From Actinoallomurus sp963823735 (GTDB taxonomy: Bacteria > Actinomycetota > Actinomycetes > Streptosporangiales > Streptosporangiaceae), in NCBI GenBank assembly GCA_963823735.1, contig CAWGMO010000003.1:1302001-1366000 (forward strand): a DNA stretch of 64,000 nucleotides, read 5' to 3'. The notes under the pieces were generated by a model. That model did no database searches. It had not been told where the DNA came from and saw nothing but the letters and a program-made list of their open reading frames with translations. The number at the start of each line of letters is the position of its first letter. Within the stretch, counting starts at the first letter, position 1. A program made the position numbers and the translations under genes. Positions 47,570 through 56,074 of the stretch are shown here, piece by piece.

Positions 47570-48046
47570 ATGGACGACGTACACATCGAGCGCGCCACGG
47601 TCGAAGACGCCGGCGAGATCCTCACCGTGCAGCGCGCCGCGTACGTCACCGAGGCTCAGTTGCACGGCGACCCGTTCCTGCCGCCGCTGGTCGAGTCCCT
47701 GGACCAGATGCGCAAGATGGTCGCCGGGTCGCTGGTCCTGAAGGCGACCGTCGGCACGCGGATGGCCGGGTCGGTGCGGGGCCGCTTCAACGACCGCACC
47801 TGCCTGGTCGGCCGCCTGTCGGTCGTCCCCGACCTCCAGGGCCGTGGCATCGGGGTCGCCCTGATGCGGGCGCTGGAGGCGGAGGCGAGCTCGCTGGCCG
47901 ACTCCTGTGTCCTGTTCACCGGCCATCTGAGCGAGACCAACCTCCGGATGTACCGCCGCCTGGGCTACTCCGAGACCCACCGTGAGCGCGTGGCCGACCA
48001 CCTGACGCTCGTCCACATGCGGAAGGCCTTGGTGGCGAGCGTCTGA
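47570..48046 (+). CDS. GNAT family N-acetyltransferase
   Basis: The 158-residue protein has the GNAT fold: IERATVEDAGEILTVQRAAY at the start, the acetyl-CoA-binding motif A (LSVVPDLQGRGIGVALM), and the late strand FTGHLSETNLRMYRRLGY, in which the family Tyr acts as general acid. The substrate is unknown. It starts 5 bp after the EEP-domain gene and 22 bp before coaE. Confidence 0.93.
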   Translation: MDDVHIERATVEDAGEILTVQRAAYVTEAQLHGDPFLPPLVESLDQMRKMVAGSLVLKATVGTRMAGSVRGRFNDRTCLVGRLSVVPDLQGRGIGVALMRALEAEASSLADSCVLFTGHLSETNLRMYRRLGYSETHRERVADHLTLVHMRKALVASV

Positions 48047-48055
48047 GGCCTCGTT

Positions 48056-48061
48056 TAGGCT
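48056..48061 (+). promoter_or_regulatory. -10 box TAGGCT, 7 bp before coaE
   Basis: No ribosome binding site lies in between; the box predicts a leaderless mRNA and supports GTG 48069. Confidence 0.5.
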
Positions 48062-48068
48062 CGCCCTC

Positions 48069-48665
48069 GTGCTGAAAGTGGGATTGACCGGAGGCATCGG
48101 GTCGGGCAAGAGCGAGGTGTCGCGCCGTCTCACGGCGCTCGGCGCCCGGCTCGTGGACGCCGACGCGGTCGCGCGCGAGGTCGTGGAGCCGGGCACCCCG
48201 GGGCTGGCCGCGGTCGTGGCGGAGTTCGGCGAGGCGATCCTGCTCCCCGACGGGTCGCTCGACCGTCCGGCGCTGGGCGCGATCGTCTTCGCCGACGAGG
48301 CGAAACGCGCCCGGCTGAACGCCATCGTGCACCCCTTGGTGGGCGCCCGGATGAAGGAGCTGGAGGACGACGCCCCTCCGGACGCCGTCGTCGTCTACGA
48401 CGTCCCGCTGCTCACCGAGAACGACCTCGCCGGCCTGTACGACCTGGTCGTCGTCGTCGACGCCCCGGAGGAGGAGCAGGTACGCCGCCTGACCGGGCGC
48501 CGTGGCATGACCGAGGCCGACGCGCGTGCCCGCATCGCCTCCCAGGCGAGCCGCGAGCGCCGCCGCGCCATCGCCGACACGGTCATCGACAACTCCGGCG
48601 GCATCGAGTCGCTCGCCGGGCAGGTGGAGGCCCTCTGGGAGTCCCTCACCCGCCGAGCCCGCTGA
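48069..48665 (+). CDS. coaE: dephospho-CoA kinase
   Basis: CoaE phosphorylates dephospho-CoA in the last step of coenzyme A synthesis. The 198-residue P-loop kinase has GLTGGIGSGKSEVSRRL, VDADAVAREVV (the D-A-D-x-x-A-R substrate motif), LLPDGSLDRPALGAIVF, VYDVPLLTEN and RRLTGRRGMTEADARARI. Many actinobacteria carry a C-terminal GrpB-like extension in CoaE; it is absent here. The 3' end overlaps the convergent TetR gene by 20 bp. Confidence 0.97.
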   Translation: MLKVGLTGGIGSGKSEVSRRLTALGARLVDADAVAREVVEPGTPGLAAVVAEFGEAILLPDGSLDRPALGAIVFADEAKRARLNAIVHPLVGARMKELEDDAPPDAVVVYDVPLLTENDLAGLYDLVVVVDAPEEEQVRRLTGRRGMTEADARARIASQASRERRRAIADTVIDNSGGIESLAGQVEALWESLTRRAR

Positions 48666-49236
48666 ACAGCGCCGAGAACGCCAACGCCCAGCGGCGGTCC
48701 ACCGACTCCGCCGACGACCCCAGCCAGCCGGCCGACTCCTGCACGGCCAGCCCCTGAGCCAGGGCGAGGACCACGTGGGCGATGTCCACCGGGTCCCCGG
48801 CCAGCCGTCCCGCGCCGACGCACCGCCGTACGCGCCCGACGATGAGCTCCCGCACCATCGCGCCCGCCGCGGCCTCGTCCGGGCCCGGGTCGAATCCGGC
48901 GAACGGGTGGGAGAACATCACCTCCGCGAGCGCGGGGCTGTCGTTCAGGAAGCCTCTGAGGGTCTCGATCATCCGGTCGAGGTCCGTGCGGGGCTCCGCC
49001 GACTCGGTGAGCTCCTCGAACCTCCCGCCGAGCCGGCGGAATCCCTCGAAGAACACCGCGCGTACGAGGCCGCCCTTGTCGCCGAACAGCTCGTAGACCG
49101 CGGGGACCGACGTCGACGCCCGCTCGGCGACCCGCCGCGCGGTGAACCCGGCGACACCGTCGTCCGCCAGCGTCTCAACGGCGATTTTGAGGACCCGGTC
49201 GCGCAGCTCGGGGGTCCGCTGTTTGGCTCTCGGCAC
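48646..49236 (-). CDS. TetR-family transcriptional regulator
   Basis: The 196-residue protein has an N-terminal helix-turn-helix (VLKIAVETLADDGVAGFTAR, ASTSVPAVYELFGDKGGLVR) and a helical ligand-binding C-terminal domain. It follows the enoyl-CoA hydratase gene on the same strand by 4 bp, so it probably controls that small operon in response to an acyl-CoA or fatty acid (inference). It overlaps coaE tail to tail. Confidence 0.93.
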   Translation of the reverse strand: MPRAKQRTPELRDRVLKIAVETLADDGVAGFTARRVAERASTSVPAVYELFGDKGGLVRAVFFEGFRRLGGRFEELTESAEPRTDLDRMIETLRGFLNDSPALAEVMFSHPFAGFDPGPDEAAAGAMVRELIVGRVRRCVGAGRLAGDPVDIAHVVLALAQGLAVQESAGWLGSSAESVDRRWALAFSALFSGLGG

Positions 49237-49240
49237 CCGA

Positions 49241-49918
49241 TCAGCCCGCCGCGTCGGCGTCGATGCCGTCGTGGATCGCTCGCAGCGCGCCGGCGCGGGC
49301 GCGCAGCTTGCTGGCGGCGTGGGCGTCCAGGTCGAGGGCGGTCAGCGTACGCGCGGCGCTCCGGGCCGTACGCGTCAGCTCCGCCGCGTCGACGACCTGG
49401 TCGAGGAAGCCCGCCTCGACGGCGTTGCCGGGAGTGAAGGGCTCGGCGAGGGTCACGGCGCGGTTGAAGGCGGCGGGGGAGAGGCGCTGGCGGAGGATCT
49501 CCGTGGCGGCGTGCGGCATGGTGAGGCCGATCGCGACCTCGTTGGCGGCCAGCTTGTACGGCCCGGCGGCACCGATCCGGTAGTCGGCGGACAGCAGCAG
49601 GAAGACGCCCATGGCGACGGCGTGGCCCGTACAGGCGGCGACGACCGGGAGCGGGAACGACAGGAGCCGCTCGGCCAGCTCGAACCCGCCCCGCACCATC
49701 GTCGCGGCCTCCGCGCCGCCGGCACGGAGCACCGGCAGGTCGAATCCCGCGCAGAACACCCCTTCCCGGCCGGTGAGCAGGACGACGGCGCGGTCGGCCT
49801 CGGCGCGGTCGAGCGCGGCGTGGATCTCGGCCTGCATCCGCGTGGACATGACGTTGACCTTGCCGTCGTCCATGGTGATCGTCGCGAGCCGGTCGTCGAG
49901 CCGGTAGCTGGCTAGCAC
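49241..49918 (-). CDS. enoyl-CoA hydratase/isomerase (crotonase) family protein
   Basis: The 225-residue crotonase has the first oxyanion-hole segment GREGVFCAGFDLPVL and the second TGHAVAMGVFLLLSADYRIG, followed by LAANEVAIGLTMPHAATEIL. It is shorter than typical enoyl-CoA hydratases (about 255). The exact reaction (hydration, isomerisation or hydrolysis) is not clear. GTG 49918 has an AGGAGG site. It forms a two-gene operon with the TetR regulator. Confidence 0.9.
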   Translation of the reverse strand: MLASYRLDDRLATITMDDGKVNVMSTRMQAEIHAALDRAEADRAVVLLTGREGVFCAGFDLPVLRAGGAEAATMVRGGFELAERLLSFPLPVVAACTGHAVAMGVFLLLSADYRIGAAGPYKLAANEVAIGLTMPHAATEILRQRLSPAAFNRAVTLAEPFTPGNAVEAGFLDQVVDAAELTRTARSAARTLTALDLDAHAASKLRARAGALRAIHDGIDADAAG

Positions 49919-50082
49919 GGCGCCTCCTTGTTCGGGCGGCCCATTCAATCGGAACTTTGTTCCGTAATCAAGTTCCGAAACGGTCTCGGGTGTTGGGGAT
50001 GGAATGTCGGTGGTAGGTCGTACGGTTGGAGCGTGGGAGGGCCGGGGTCGGTCCGCCATCGCCATGACCGGAGGAAATCAGC

Positions 50083-52191
50083 GTGCGGCCTGTCACCGAT
50101 CTTCAGCGCAAGGTGGCGCCCTTCGACGTCGTCACCGAAATGTCACCGTCCGGAGACCAGCCGCAGGCGATCGCGCAGCTGAAGCAGCGCGTCGAGCGCG
50201 GCGAGAAGGACTCCGTGCTCCTCGGTGCGACCGGCACCGGCAAGACCGCGACGATCGCGTGGCTGATCGAGCAGGTGCAGCGCCCCACGCTCGTCATGCA
50301 GCCCAACAAGACGCTCGCCGCTCAGTTCGCCAACGAGCTGCGCGAGATGCTGCCGAACAACGCGGTCGAATACTTCGTGTCGTACTACGACTACTACCAG
50401 CCCGAGGCGTACGTCCCGCAGACCGACACCTACATCGAGAAGGACTCCTCGATCAACGACGAGGTCGAGCGGCTGCGCCACTCGGCCACCAACTCCCTGC
50501 TGACCCGGCGCGACACGATCGTGGTGGCGTCCGTGTCCTGCATCTACGGCCTGGGCACCCCGCAGGAATACGTCGACCGCATGGTGCGGCTGCGCGTCGG
50601 CGACGAGATCGAGCGCGACGAGCTGCTGCGGCGGCTCGTCGGCATGCAGTACGCGCGCAACGACCTGGCCTTCACCCGCGGCACGTTCCGCGTCCGCGGC
50701 GACACGGTCGAGATCATCCCGCAGTACGAAGAGCTCGCGATCCGCATCGAGATGTTCGGCGACGAGATCGAGAAGCTCGCGACCCTGCACCCGCTGACCG
50801 GCGAGGTCGTCACCGAGGACCAAGAGCTCTACATCTTCCCCGCCTCCCACTACGTCGCCGGCCCCGAGCGCATGGAGCGCGCGATCGGCGGCATCGAGAA
50901 GGAGCTGGAGGGGCGCCTCGCCGAGATGGAGCGCCACGGCAAGCTCCTGGAGGCGCAGCGGCTGCGGATGCGCACCACGTACGACATCGAGATGATGCGC
51001 CAGGTCGGCACCTGCTCCGGCATCGAGAACTACTCCCGCCACATCGACGGCCGCGGCCCGGGCACCCCGCCCAACACCCTCCTCGACTACTTCCCCGAGG
51101 ACTTCCTCCTCGTCGTCGACGAGTCGCACCAGACCACGCCGCAGATCGGCGCGATGTACGAAGGCGACATGTCCCGCAAGAGGACCCTCGTCGACCACGG
51201 CTTTCGGCTGCCCAGCGCCCAGGACAACCGCCCCCTCAAGTGGGAGGAGTTCCTGGAGCGCATCGGCCAGACGATCTACCTGTCGGCGACCCCGGGGCCG
51301 TACGAGCTGGGCCGCGTGAAGGGCGACGTGGTCGAGCAGGTCATCCGCCCGACCGGCCTGGTCGACCCCGAAGTCGTGATCAAGCCGACGAAGGGCCAGA
51401 TCGACGACCTGGTGCACGAGATCCGCGAGCGCGCCGAACGCGACGAGCGCGTCCTGGTCACGACGCTGACCAAGAAGATGTCGGAAGACCTCACCGACTA
51501 CCTCCTGGAACTCGGCATCCGCGTGCGCTACCTCCACAGCGAGGTCGACACGCTCCGCCGCGTCGAGCTCCTCCGCGAGCTGCGCATCGGCGAGTACGAC
51601 GTGCTCGTCGGCATCAACCTGCTCCGCGAAGGCCTGGACCTCCCCGAGGTCTCCCTTGTCAGCATCCTCGACGCCGACAAGGAAGGCTTCCTCCGCTCGG
51701 AGACGTCGCTGATCCAGACCATCGGCCGAGCCGCCCGAAACGTCTCCGGCCAGGTCCACATGTACGCCGACAAGGTCACCCCGTCGATGGAGCGCGCCAT
51801 CGACGAGACCAACCGCCGCCGCGCCAAGCAGGAGGCGTACAACGAGGAACACGGCATCGAGCCGACCGCCCTCCGCAAGAAGATCGCCGACATCTTGGAC
51901 ATGCTGGCCCGCGAGGACGCCGACACGGAGGAACTCATCGGCGGCGCCGGCCGCCAGCAGAGCCGAGGCAAGGCCCCGGTCCCAGGCCTGTCCTCCAAGA
52001 CCGGCCGCCACGCCGCGGACCTCGTGGGCGAACGCCCCCGCGAGGAGATGGAAACCCTCATCGACCAGATGACCAAACAGATGCACCACGCCGCGGAAGA
52101 ACTCCAGTTCGAGATGGCCGCCCGCCTACGCGACGAGATCAAGGAACTCAAACGCGAACTCCGCGACATGAAGGAAGCCGGCGTCCACTGA
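50083..52191 (+). CDS. uvrB: excinuclease ABC subunit B
   Basis: UvrB verifies damage in nucleotide excision repair together with UvrA and UvrC. The 702-residue protein shows the P-loop LLGATGTGKTATIAWL, the damage-sensing beta-hairpin YFVSYYDYYQPEAYVPQTDT, the DESH box in LLVVDESHQT, the helicase motifs YLSATPGPYEL and TIGRAARN, and the C-terminal UVR motif (AAEELQFEMAARLRDEIKEL). The GTG at 50083 gives a normal N-terminus (VTDLQRKVAPFDVV). No SOS box was identified. Confidence 0.98.
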   Translation: MRPVTDLQRKVAPFDVVTEMSPSGDQPQAIAQLKQRVERGEKDSVLLGATGTGKTATIAWLIEQVQRPTLVMQPNKTLAAQFANELREMLPNNAVEYFVSYYDYYQPEAYVPQTDTYIEKDSSINDEVERLRHSATNSLLTRRDTIVVASVSCIYGLGTPQEYVDRMVRLRVGDEIERDELLRRLVGMQYARNDLAFTRGTFRVRGDTVEIIPQYEELAIRIEMFGDEIEKLATLHPLTGEVVTEDQELYIFPASHYVAGPERMERAIGGIEKELEGRLAEMERHGKLLEAQRLRMRTTYDIEMMRQVGTCSGIENYSRHIDGRGPGTPPNTLLDYFPEDFLLVVDESHQTTPQIGAMYEGDMSRKRTLVDHGFRLPSAQDNRPLKWEEFLERIGQTIYLSATPGPYELGRVKGDVVEQVIRPTGLVDPEVVIKPTKGQIDDLVHEIRERAERDERVLVTTLTKKMSEDLTDYLLELGIRVRYLHSEVDTLRRVELLRELRIGEYDVLVGINLLREGLDLPEVSLVSILDADKEGFLRSETSLIQTIGRAARNVSGQVHMYADKVTPSMERAIDETNRRRAKQEAYNEEHGIEPTALRKKIADILDMLAREDADTEELIGGAGRQQSRGKAPVPGLSSKTGRHAADLVGERPREEMETLIDQMTKQMHHAAEELQFEMAARLRDEIKELKRELRDMKEAGVH

Positions 52192-52329
52192 CCCCACCCC
52201 CCCGTCCACGCCGGCCCGGACGGTGCGCACGCCGTAGCCCGTTCCGGCGGCCGGCGTTGATCATCATGGTGCGGCCCCATCGTGGAGCCGGGGCCGGATG
52301 ATGGGCCCCGCGCCGCGGCGCGGGGGGGT

Positions 52330-52434
52330 GCAGGGCGTGCGGGTGGCAGAGCAGGGCGTGCGGGTGGCGGAGCAGGGCGTGCGGGTGGCAGTGCAGGGCG
52401 TGCGGGTGGCAGTGCAGGGCGTGCGGGTGGCGGA
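52330..52434. repeat. five 21-bp tandem repeats (minisatellite)
   Basis: Five consecutive 21-bp units (GCAGGGCGTGCGGGTGGC plus AGA, GGA or AGT) run without gaps, and a decayed sixth unit follows. It lies 139 bp after uvrB in non-coding DNA. Confidence 0.92.
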
Positions 52435-53580
52435 GCCGGGCATACGCAGGCCAGGGCTTGAGCATGAGCGTCCCTGCCGCGCGCTCAGCCCCGCCGCCGC
52501 GCGCCTTCGTCCCGCCCCCCAAGCTCAGCCCCCCTACGCATGCTCGTAACCACCGCCGCATGCTCGTCGCCGGGCTCCCGGACTGAGGGCCCGGACGCGC
52601 CGGCGGTCACGCGGAGGTGACAATTCGCTTCCCCGCGCCGACGGCCGGTGGCCCGTCTCGCAACGTTCACCGAACCGACGCCTTCCGTACCACTGACGGC
52701 GGCTCCTGACTTCGAGGTGCCGCTCCGCACGTGATCAGGAACACTCGGGATCCCGCGTCACCGGCAGCCGATAACCTGTCCGGCCCCGCCCGGCTCAGGT
52801 CGACTCACACCTCCGACAGCGGGTACGAACCCGGGGCGCGTCTGCGCCTCTGGTGGGCGTCGCCCCGGATTCCGCCGATTCGCGCAGTACGAGGCCGCGT
52901 CTGCGGCTGCGGTCTCATGGGTGTCAGGACGAGGACTCGCGCCGGTCGGCGGCTACGGTCCGAGGCTTGCCTACGGCCTCATAGGCAAGCTCCGGGGCCT
53001 GTTGGTCGGGGCGGAGACCGTGCCTGCGCCCGGCTGTGGCCTCGTGGGCGGCGCTCGGGGCTGGTTCGGTCGGGTGGTGCGGCCGTGTGTCCGGCTACGG
53101 CTGGCAGGCGAACGCCCGGGGCTGGCTCCGGCGATAGAGGGCCGTGTCTACGCCTGCCTACGGCCTCGCAGACGGACCCTCCGGCACGGCGACACCGGGG
53201 CGTGTTTGTCCCCGTCTAGGCCCCTCTACGGTCTTGCAGACGAACTCCCCGCCCCGGCGGCAACCCGTGGCCGCGTTTGCCTCGCCCAGGGTCCCTCTTG
53301 CGGCCTCGTAGGCGCCCTCGCGCTCGTGGCCGTTCGGGGCGGCCTCGCGGGCCGTGTCTGCCTCCGTTCGGCTCCGCCTGCGGCCCTGTAGGCGACCGCC
53401 ATCGGACGCAAGGTCGGTCGTGGCTACGGGCCGCTCCCGGCACGGTGCGCAACAACCCACCGCGTGACCGTCGATCGCGCCCCCGGCCCCGTACGGCGTC
53501 GGTCGCGGCCACCGGCCGCTCCCGGCGCCGTGCGCGACAGCCACCCCGAGTGCCCCCGATCGGGCTCCCGGCCCCGTACG
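52435..53580. repeat. gene-free region with degenerate GC-rich repeats
   Basis: I find no supportable gene here. From about 52890 to 53400 words such as CCTGCGGCCT(C/T)GTAGGCG and GGGCCGTGTCTGC return every 80-110 bp. From about 53410 to 53580 two ~105-bp copies carry GGCCGCTCCCGGC and CCCCGGCCCCGTACGGC. Long frames exist on both strands, but their translations are Arg/Pro/Gly-rich and follow the repeats, so they are GC artefacts. Confidence 0.65.
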
Positions 53581-53585
53581 GCAGC

Positions 53586-53627
53586 AAAAAACCCGGGCCC
53601 GCACCGATCGCTCGGTGCGGGCCCGGG
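53586..53627 (-). terminator. classic rho-independent terminator of the second csp gene
   Basis: On the minus strand a perfect 16-bp stem (53627-53612 with 53607-53592) with a 4-nt loop is followed by six T residues (53591-53586). It starts 15 bp after the csp stop. Confidence 0.95.
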
Positions 53628-53642
53628 GAAGAACTTCGAAGC

Positions 53643-53846
53643 CTAGAGCGGCTGAACCTTCTCAGCCTGCGGGCCCTTCGGGCCCTGGGTGGTCTCGAAG
53701 CTGACGCGCTGGTTCTCCTCCAGGCTACGGAAGCCGGCGGAGTTGATAGCCGAGTAGTGCACGAACACGTCCGGGCCACCGCCGTCAGGTGCGATGAATC
53801 CGAAGCCCTTGTCGGCGTTGAACCACTTGACGGTGCCTTCTGCCAC
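53643..53846 (-). CDS. cold-shock domain protein (CspA family), second copy
   Basis: The 67-residue cold-shock domain has KGFGFIAPDGGG and VFVHYSAIN, the RNA-binding motifs of CspA. GTG 53846 has an AAGGAGA site 6-12 bp upstream. Compared with the copy at 2940, the end is FETTQGPKGPQAEKVQPL instead of FEVVQGDRGPQADQVRPL. The upstream gap (53847-54132, 286 bp) has no gene and probably contains a promoter and leader on the minus strand; its middle is AT-rich (54100-54130). Confidence 0.96.
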   Translation of the reverse strand: MAEGTVKWFNADKGFGFIAPDGGGPDVFVHYSAINSAGFRSLEENQRVSFETTQGPKGPQAEKVQPL

Positions 53847-54132
53847 TTTCTCTCCTTCTTGGGTGCTTCACCGGGCGCCGGATGACGTTACCGGGCTGCA
53901 TGACGGACCTTGGCTTACGTCCGCGAAGACTATCCCGGAGAAGCGAAAACGCCCGCCGTCACTTCCGCGGGCGTTCAAGAACGAACTCAATACGTACGAG
54001 GAAACTACGACTGCAACGTTCCTCATCTTATCGGCTCCCCGGAAAGGCGGCAACCGCCACCCCCGACGCGTGTCAGACCCCCGGTGAGCTGGGCACTCTT
54101 CAGGTTCAAAAATTATGATATTTCAACTATTT

Positions 54133-54903
54133 TCAGGCTGGCCACTCCGGCGCTCGCTTGTCGAGGAACGCGCGCATCCCCTCCTGGGCCTCAGGTGTCT
54201 GGCTCGCCGCGGCCATCATCTCGATCGCGTACGTGTACGCGTCGGTCTCGGGGCGGTCGAACTGCGCGTACATGGCGACCTTGCCCAGGGCCTTGCTGCG
54301 GCGGCTTCCGCGTGTCGCGCGTTCCAGGAGCTCTCGGGTGGCCTTCTCCAGCTCCTCGGCGGGTACGGCCCGGTTGACCAGGCCCCACTCCAGGGCGGTC
54401 TCGGCGTCGATGGCGTCGCCGGTCAACGCCAGTTCCATGGCGCGCTTGCGGCCGACGTTCCTGGAGATCGGGACCATCGGTGTGTGGCAGAACCAGCCGC
54501 CCTTGCCGCCCGGGGCGGCGAAGCCGGCGTTCCAGGCGGCGACGGCCAGGTCGCAGGTCGCGACCAGCTGGCAACCTGCCGCGGTGGCGAGCCCGTGGAC
54601 GCGGGCGATCACGACCTGGGGGACGGTCTGGATGGTCTCCATCAGGTCGCGGCACGTGATCAGGAGTTCGCGCGCCGCGGCGAGATCGGCTCCGGCCAGG
54701 TCGGCGAAATCGTGGCCCGCGCAGTACGCGGGGCCGTTGGCCGCCAGGATGATTCCGGTCGCGTCGGTCTCTCCGACCTCGCGGAACGCCCTGGTCAGCG
54801 CCTGCATGTGGGAGAGCGACAACGCGTTCCGGCGTTCCGGCCGGTTCATCGTGATCACCCGGAACGGGCCGTCCGCCTCGATCAGCACCTCTTCAGCAGC
54901 CAT
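54133..54903 (-). CDS. enoyl-CoA hydratase-related protein (ECHDC3-like crotonase)
   Basis: The 256-residue crotonase starts MAAEEVLIEADGPFRVITMN and has the oxyanion segments AANGPAYCAGHDFADL and VHGLATAAGCQLVATCDLAVA, then GRKRAMELALTGDAIDAETA. The sequence is closest in my judgement to the ECHDC3-like group. ATG 54903 fits the family; an in-frame ATG at 54939 lies just after the upstream gene's stop and could be used if translation is coupled. It is the last gene of a minus-strand run with the nitronate monooxygenase-like and thiolase-DUF35 genes. Confidence 0.9.
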   Translation of the reverse strand: MAAEEVLIEADGPFRVITMNRPERRNALSLSHMQALTRAFREVGETDATGIILAANGPAYCAGHDFADLAGADLAAARELLITCRDLMETIQTVPQVVIARVHGLATAAGCQLVATCDLAVAAWNAGFAAPGGKGGWFCHTPMVPISRNVGRKRAMELALTGDAIDAETALEWGLVNRAVPAEELEKATRELLERATRGSRRSKALGKVAMYAQFDRPETDAYTYAIEMMAAASQTPEAQEGMRAFLDKRAPEWPA

Positions 54904-54943
54904 GTCCGAACCGTACGTCTCTCGCGCGCCCATCGCCATCCGG

Positions 54944-56074
54944 TCAGCCGGCGGTGATCGCGTTGAGGCGGTCCAGGGCCTCGGCGAACTCCTCGATCAT
55001 GTCGTAGACGACCTGGCGTGCGGGCTTGACGGTGTTCATCTGGCCGACGACCTGGCCGACGAAGTAGTTGGCCAGTTGCCGTGCGCCCTCGTTGCCGGCC
55101 TCGGCGGCCTTGGCGATCGGTGCCATCGCGCCCTCGGCGACGATCATCTGCAGCGGCATCGGGAGCGGGCCCGGGCTGGCGGCGGACTCCCACTCCTCGG
55201 TCCACGCCGAACGTAGCTGCCGCGCGGGCTTGCCCGTACGCGACCGGGAGCGCACCGTGTCGCTCGACGTCGCCGCCAGCATCTTGGCCTTCACCGCCGG
55301 CATCGTCTCGGCCTCCTCGGTGGTGAGCCAGACCGAGCCGCACCAGACGCCGGCCGCGCCCAGCGCCATCGCCGCGGCCATCTGCCGCCCGGACGCGATG
55401 CCGCCGGCGGCCAGTACGGGCAGCGGCGCGACCGCGTCGACGACCTCCGGCACGAGGACCATCGTGGAGATCTCGCCCGTGTGCCCGCCCGCCTCGCCGC
55501 CCTGCGCGACGATGATGTCGGCGCCGGCCTCGACCTGGCGGCGCGCGTGCTCGACGGTGCCGACGAGCGCGGCCACCGGCACCCCCGCCGTACGCGCGCG
55601 CTCGACCATCACCGGCGGCGGCGGCCCGAGCGCGCTGGCGATCAGCCGGATCGGATGCTTCAGCGCGACGTCGATCAGTTCGGTGGCGCCCTGCCGCGTC
55701 ACCTGGCGCCCCGCGCCGGCGCCCCCGCGCGGGTCACGGCCGGACGGCGCCGGCACGCCGTACCGCTCGAAGATCCCGGAAAGGAACTCCCAGTGCTCGG
55801 CGGGCACGGCGGCCAGCAGCGAGTCCAGCCCGCCGGGCGCGTCCGCCTCCTTGGCGATCTTGCCGGGTACGAGGACGTCGACCCCGTACGGCCGCCCGCC
55901 GACGTGGTCGTCGATCCACCGGAGCTCCTCTTCGAGCCGTTCCGGCGTGTACGCGACCGCGCCGAGCACCCCCAGGCCGCCCGCGTTGGTCACCGCCGCG
56001 ACGACGTCCCGGCAGTGGCTGAACGCGAACAGCGGGAACTCGATCCCGAACGTCTCACAGACCTCGGTCTTCAA
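54944..56074 (-). CDS. NAD(P)H-dependent flavin oxidoreductase (nitronate monooxygenase-like)
   Basis: The 376-residue FMN barrel matches the 2-nitropropane dioxygenase/nitronate monooxygenase family: EFPLFAFSHCRDVVAAVTNA, GGLGVLGAVAYTPERLEEEL, IIVAQGGEAGGHTGEIS with the catalytic-type His, VLAAGGIASGRQMAAAMALG and GVWCGSVWLTTEEAE. Many relatives act as enoyl reductases or quinone reductases, so in this acyl-CoA setting a reductase role is plausible. ATG 56074 overlaps the stop of the thiolase-DUF35 gene (ATGA). Confidence 0.92.
   Translation of the reverse strand: MKTEVCETFGIEFPLFAFSHCRDVVAAVTNAGGLGVLGAVAYTPERLEEELRWIDDHVGGRPYGVDVLVPGKIAKEADAPGGLDSLLAAVPAEHWEFLSGIFERYGVPAPSGRDPRGGAGAGRQVTRQGATELIDVALKHPIRLIASALGPPPPVMVERARTAGVPVAALVGTVEHARRQVEAGADIIVAQGGEAGGHTGEISTMVLVPEVVDAVAPLPVLAAGGIASGRQMAAAMALGAAGVWCGSVWLTTEEAETMPAVKAKMLAATSSDTVRSRSRTGKPARQLRSAWTEEWESAASPGPLPMPLQMIVAEGAMAPIAKAAEAGNEGARQLANYFVGQVVGQMNTVKPARQVVYDMIEEFAEALDRLNAITAG

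Noticed and set aside
52731..53219. 163-codon frame in the repeat region after uvrB
   Set aside because: It follows the degenerate repeats, is Arg/Pro/Gly-rich and has no ribosome binding site or recognisable motif.
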